Assembly (NCBI RefSeq): GCF_002993365.1
Contig: NZ_PVNP01000003.1
Span: forward strand, 1-64,000
Direction: 5' to 3'
DNA length: 64,000 nucleotides
Source of the DNA: Marisediminitalea alba
Lineage (GTDB): Bacteria > Pseudomonadota > Gammaproteobacteria > Enterobacterales > Alteromonadaceae
The notes under the pieces are model-generated. The model made no database searches, was not told where the DNA came from, and saw only the letters and a list, made by a program, of their open reading frames with translations. Made by a program: the position numbers and the translations under genes. This document shows, piece by piece, positions 63,508 to 64,000 of the stretch (position 1 is the stretch's first letter; each line of letters starts with the position of its first letter).

Positions 63508-64000
63508 ATGAAGTATAAAGATTTACGCGACTTTATCAGTCAGTTAGAAAAAAACGGCGATTTAGTGCGCATTACCAAGCCAATCAGTACCAAACTGGAA
63601 ATGACCGAAATAGCCGACCGTACCCTGCGTGCCGGCGGCCCTGCTCTGTTGTTTGAAAACCCGGTGGATTTTGACATTCCGGTATTAATGAATCTGTTTG
63701 GTACACCAGAGCGGGTAGCCCTGGGAATGGGGCAAAGCTCGGTAGCAGCCCTGCGTGAAGTCGGAAAGCTGCTGGCCTATTTAAAGGAGCCAGAGCCGCC
63801 TAAAGGACTCAAGGATCTGTGGGAAAAACTCCCGGTTTTTAAACAGGTTCTGAATATGCCTGCTAAGGAAGTGCGCAAGGCGCCTTGTCAGGAAGTGGTG
63901 CTAAGTGGCGACGAGGTTGATCTCACCCGCCTGCCGGTGCAGCACTGCTGGCCGGGCGATGCAGCGCCGCTGATCACCTGGGGGCTCACTGTTACCCGGG
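63508..64000 (+). CDS. 4-hydroxy-3-polyprenylbenzoate decarboxylase UbiD (5' part)
   Basis: The window ends within this gene; 164 codons are present from ATG 63508, with no in-frame stop. The start [20 protein letters not shown] and the segments [28 protein letters not shown] and [18 protein letters not shown] are those of UbiD. The enzyme uses prenylated FMN to decarboxylate the ubiquinone precursor. The 298 bp before it hold no gene that I can support. Confidence 0.93.
   Translation, partial: MKYKDLRDFISQLEKNGDLVRITKPISTKLEMTEIADRTLRAGGPALLFENPVDFDIPVLMNLFGTPERVALGMGQSSVAALREVGKLLAYLKEPEPPKGLKDLWEKLPVFKQVLNMPAKEVRKAPCQEVVLSGDEVDLTRLPVQHCWPGDAAPLITWGLTVTR

Overview
The window reads as chromosomal DNA of a marine-type gammaproteobacterium of the order Alteromonadales (Alteromonadaceae-like). 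This is inferred from gene content and order, not from a search. Pointers are a MotX component of a sodium-driven polar flagellar motor, the macromolecular-synthesis operon in the form rpsU-yqeY-dnaG-rpoD divergent from tsaD, RlmG, CcoG, several Tat-exported lipoproteins and roughly 50% GC. No tRNA, rRNA, prophage, insertion sequence or CRISPR array was found. Almost all of the sequence is ordinary, densely packed genes.

Layout. 1-226: tandem REP-like hairpins after hinT. 224-6578: envelope and folate genes (hinT, uppP, folK, folB on the minus strand, divergent plsY), then a minus-strand group of a thioredoxin fusion, an AhpD-like protein, an NPP-type phosphodiesterase and tsaD. 6719-11768: rpsU, yqeY, dnaG, rpoD. 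11751-21997: an aspartyl-protease-like protein, an S9 peptidase, and a probable 3-keto-glycoside module (DUF1080 hydrolase, GMC oxidoreductase, Tat-lipoprotein subunit 3) flanked by an MFS and a sodium:solute symporter. 21998-23080: a gene-free island of palindromic repeats. 23081-30869: an RND efflux pump with adaptor, a NUDIX protein, an acyl-CoA dehydrogenase, DUF3016 and a small membrane protein. 31075-33575: ccoG behind an FNR-type promoter, then srkA. 33601-38789: a sugar-uptake locus (PfkB kinase, carbohydrate porin, ROK repressor, FucP-like transporter). 38905-41069: a cobalamin riboswitch and BtuB. 41172-51206: dsbA, SulP, TetR, a CZB chemoreceptor, AEC transporter, bolA, AlkB-like, rlmG, cyclophilin and a diguanylate cyclase. 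51328-58644: GNAT, a GGCT-fold protein, rlmB, rnr and an M16 protease. 58851-64000: VOC, PhoD, a polytopic SEL1-type protein, motX, a TIGR02647-like protein and the start of ubiD.

The parts that most deserve a second look are non-coding. A REP-like hairpin family carries a 5' GGAG-type tetranucleotide. It has a constant outer stem, a bulge at a fixed position and an inner stem whose sequence changes on both sides while still pairing. It occurs as a tandem array at position 1 and in both orientations at 22.2-23.1 kb. Inside that island lies a separate 140-bp element able to fold as a three-way junction. Among proteins, the most interesting are the 3-keto-glycoside module with its likely Tat hitchhiker enzyme, and the Lgt-like/thioredoxin fusion. 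I did not find a clearly new defence or mobile system.
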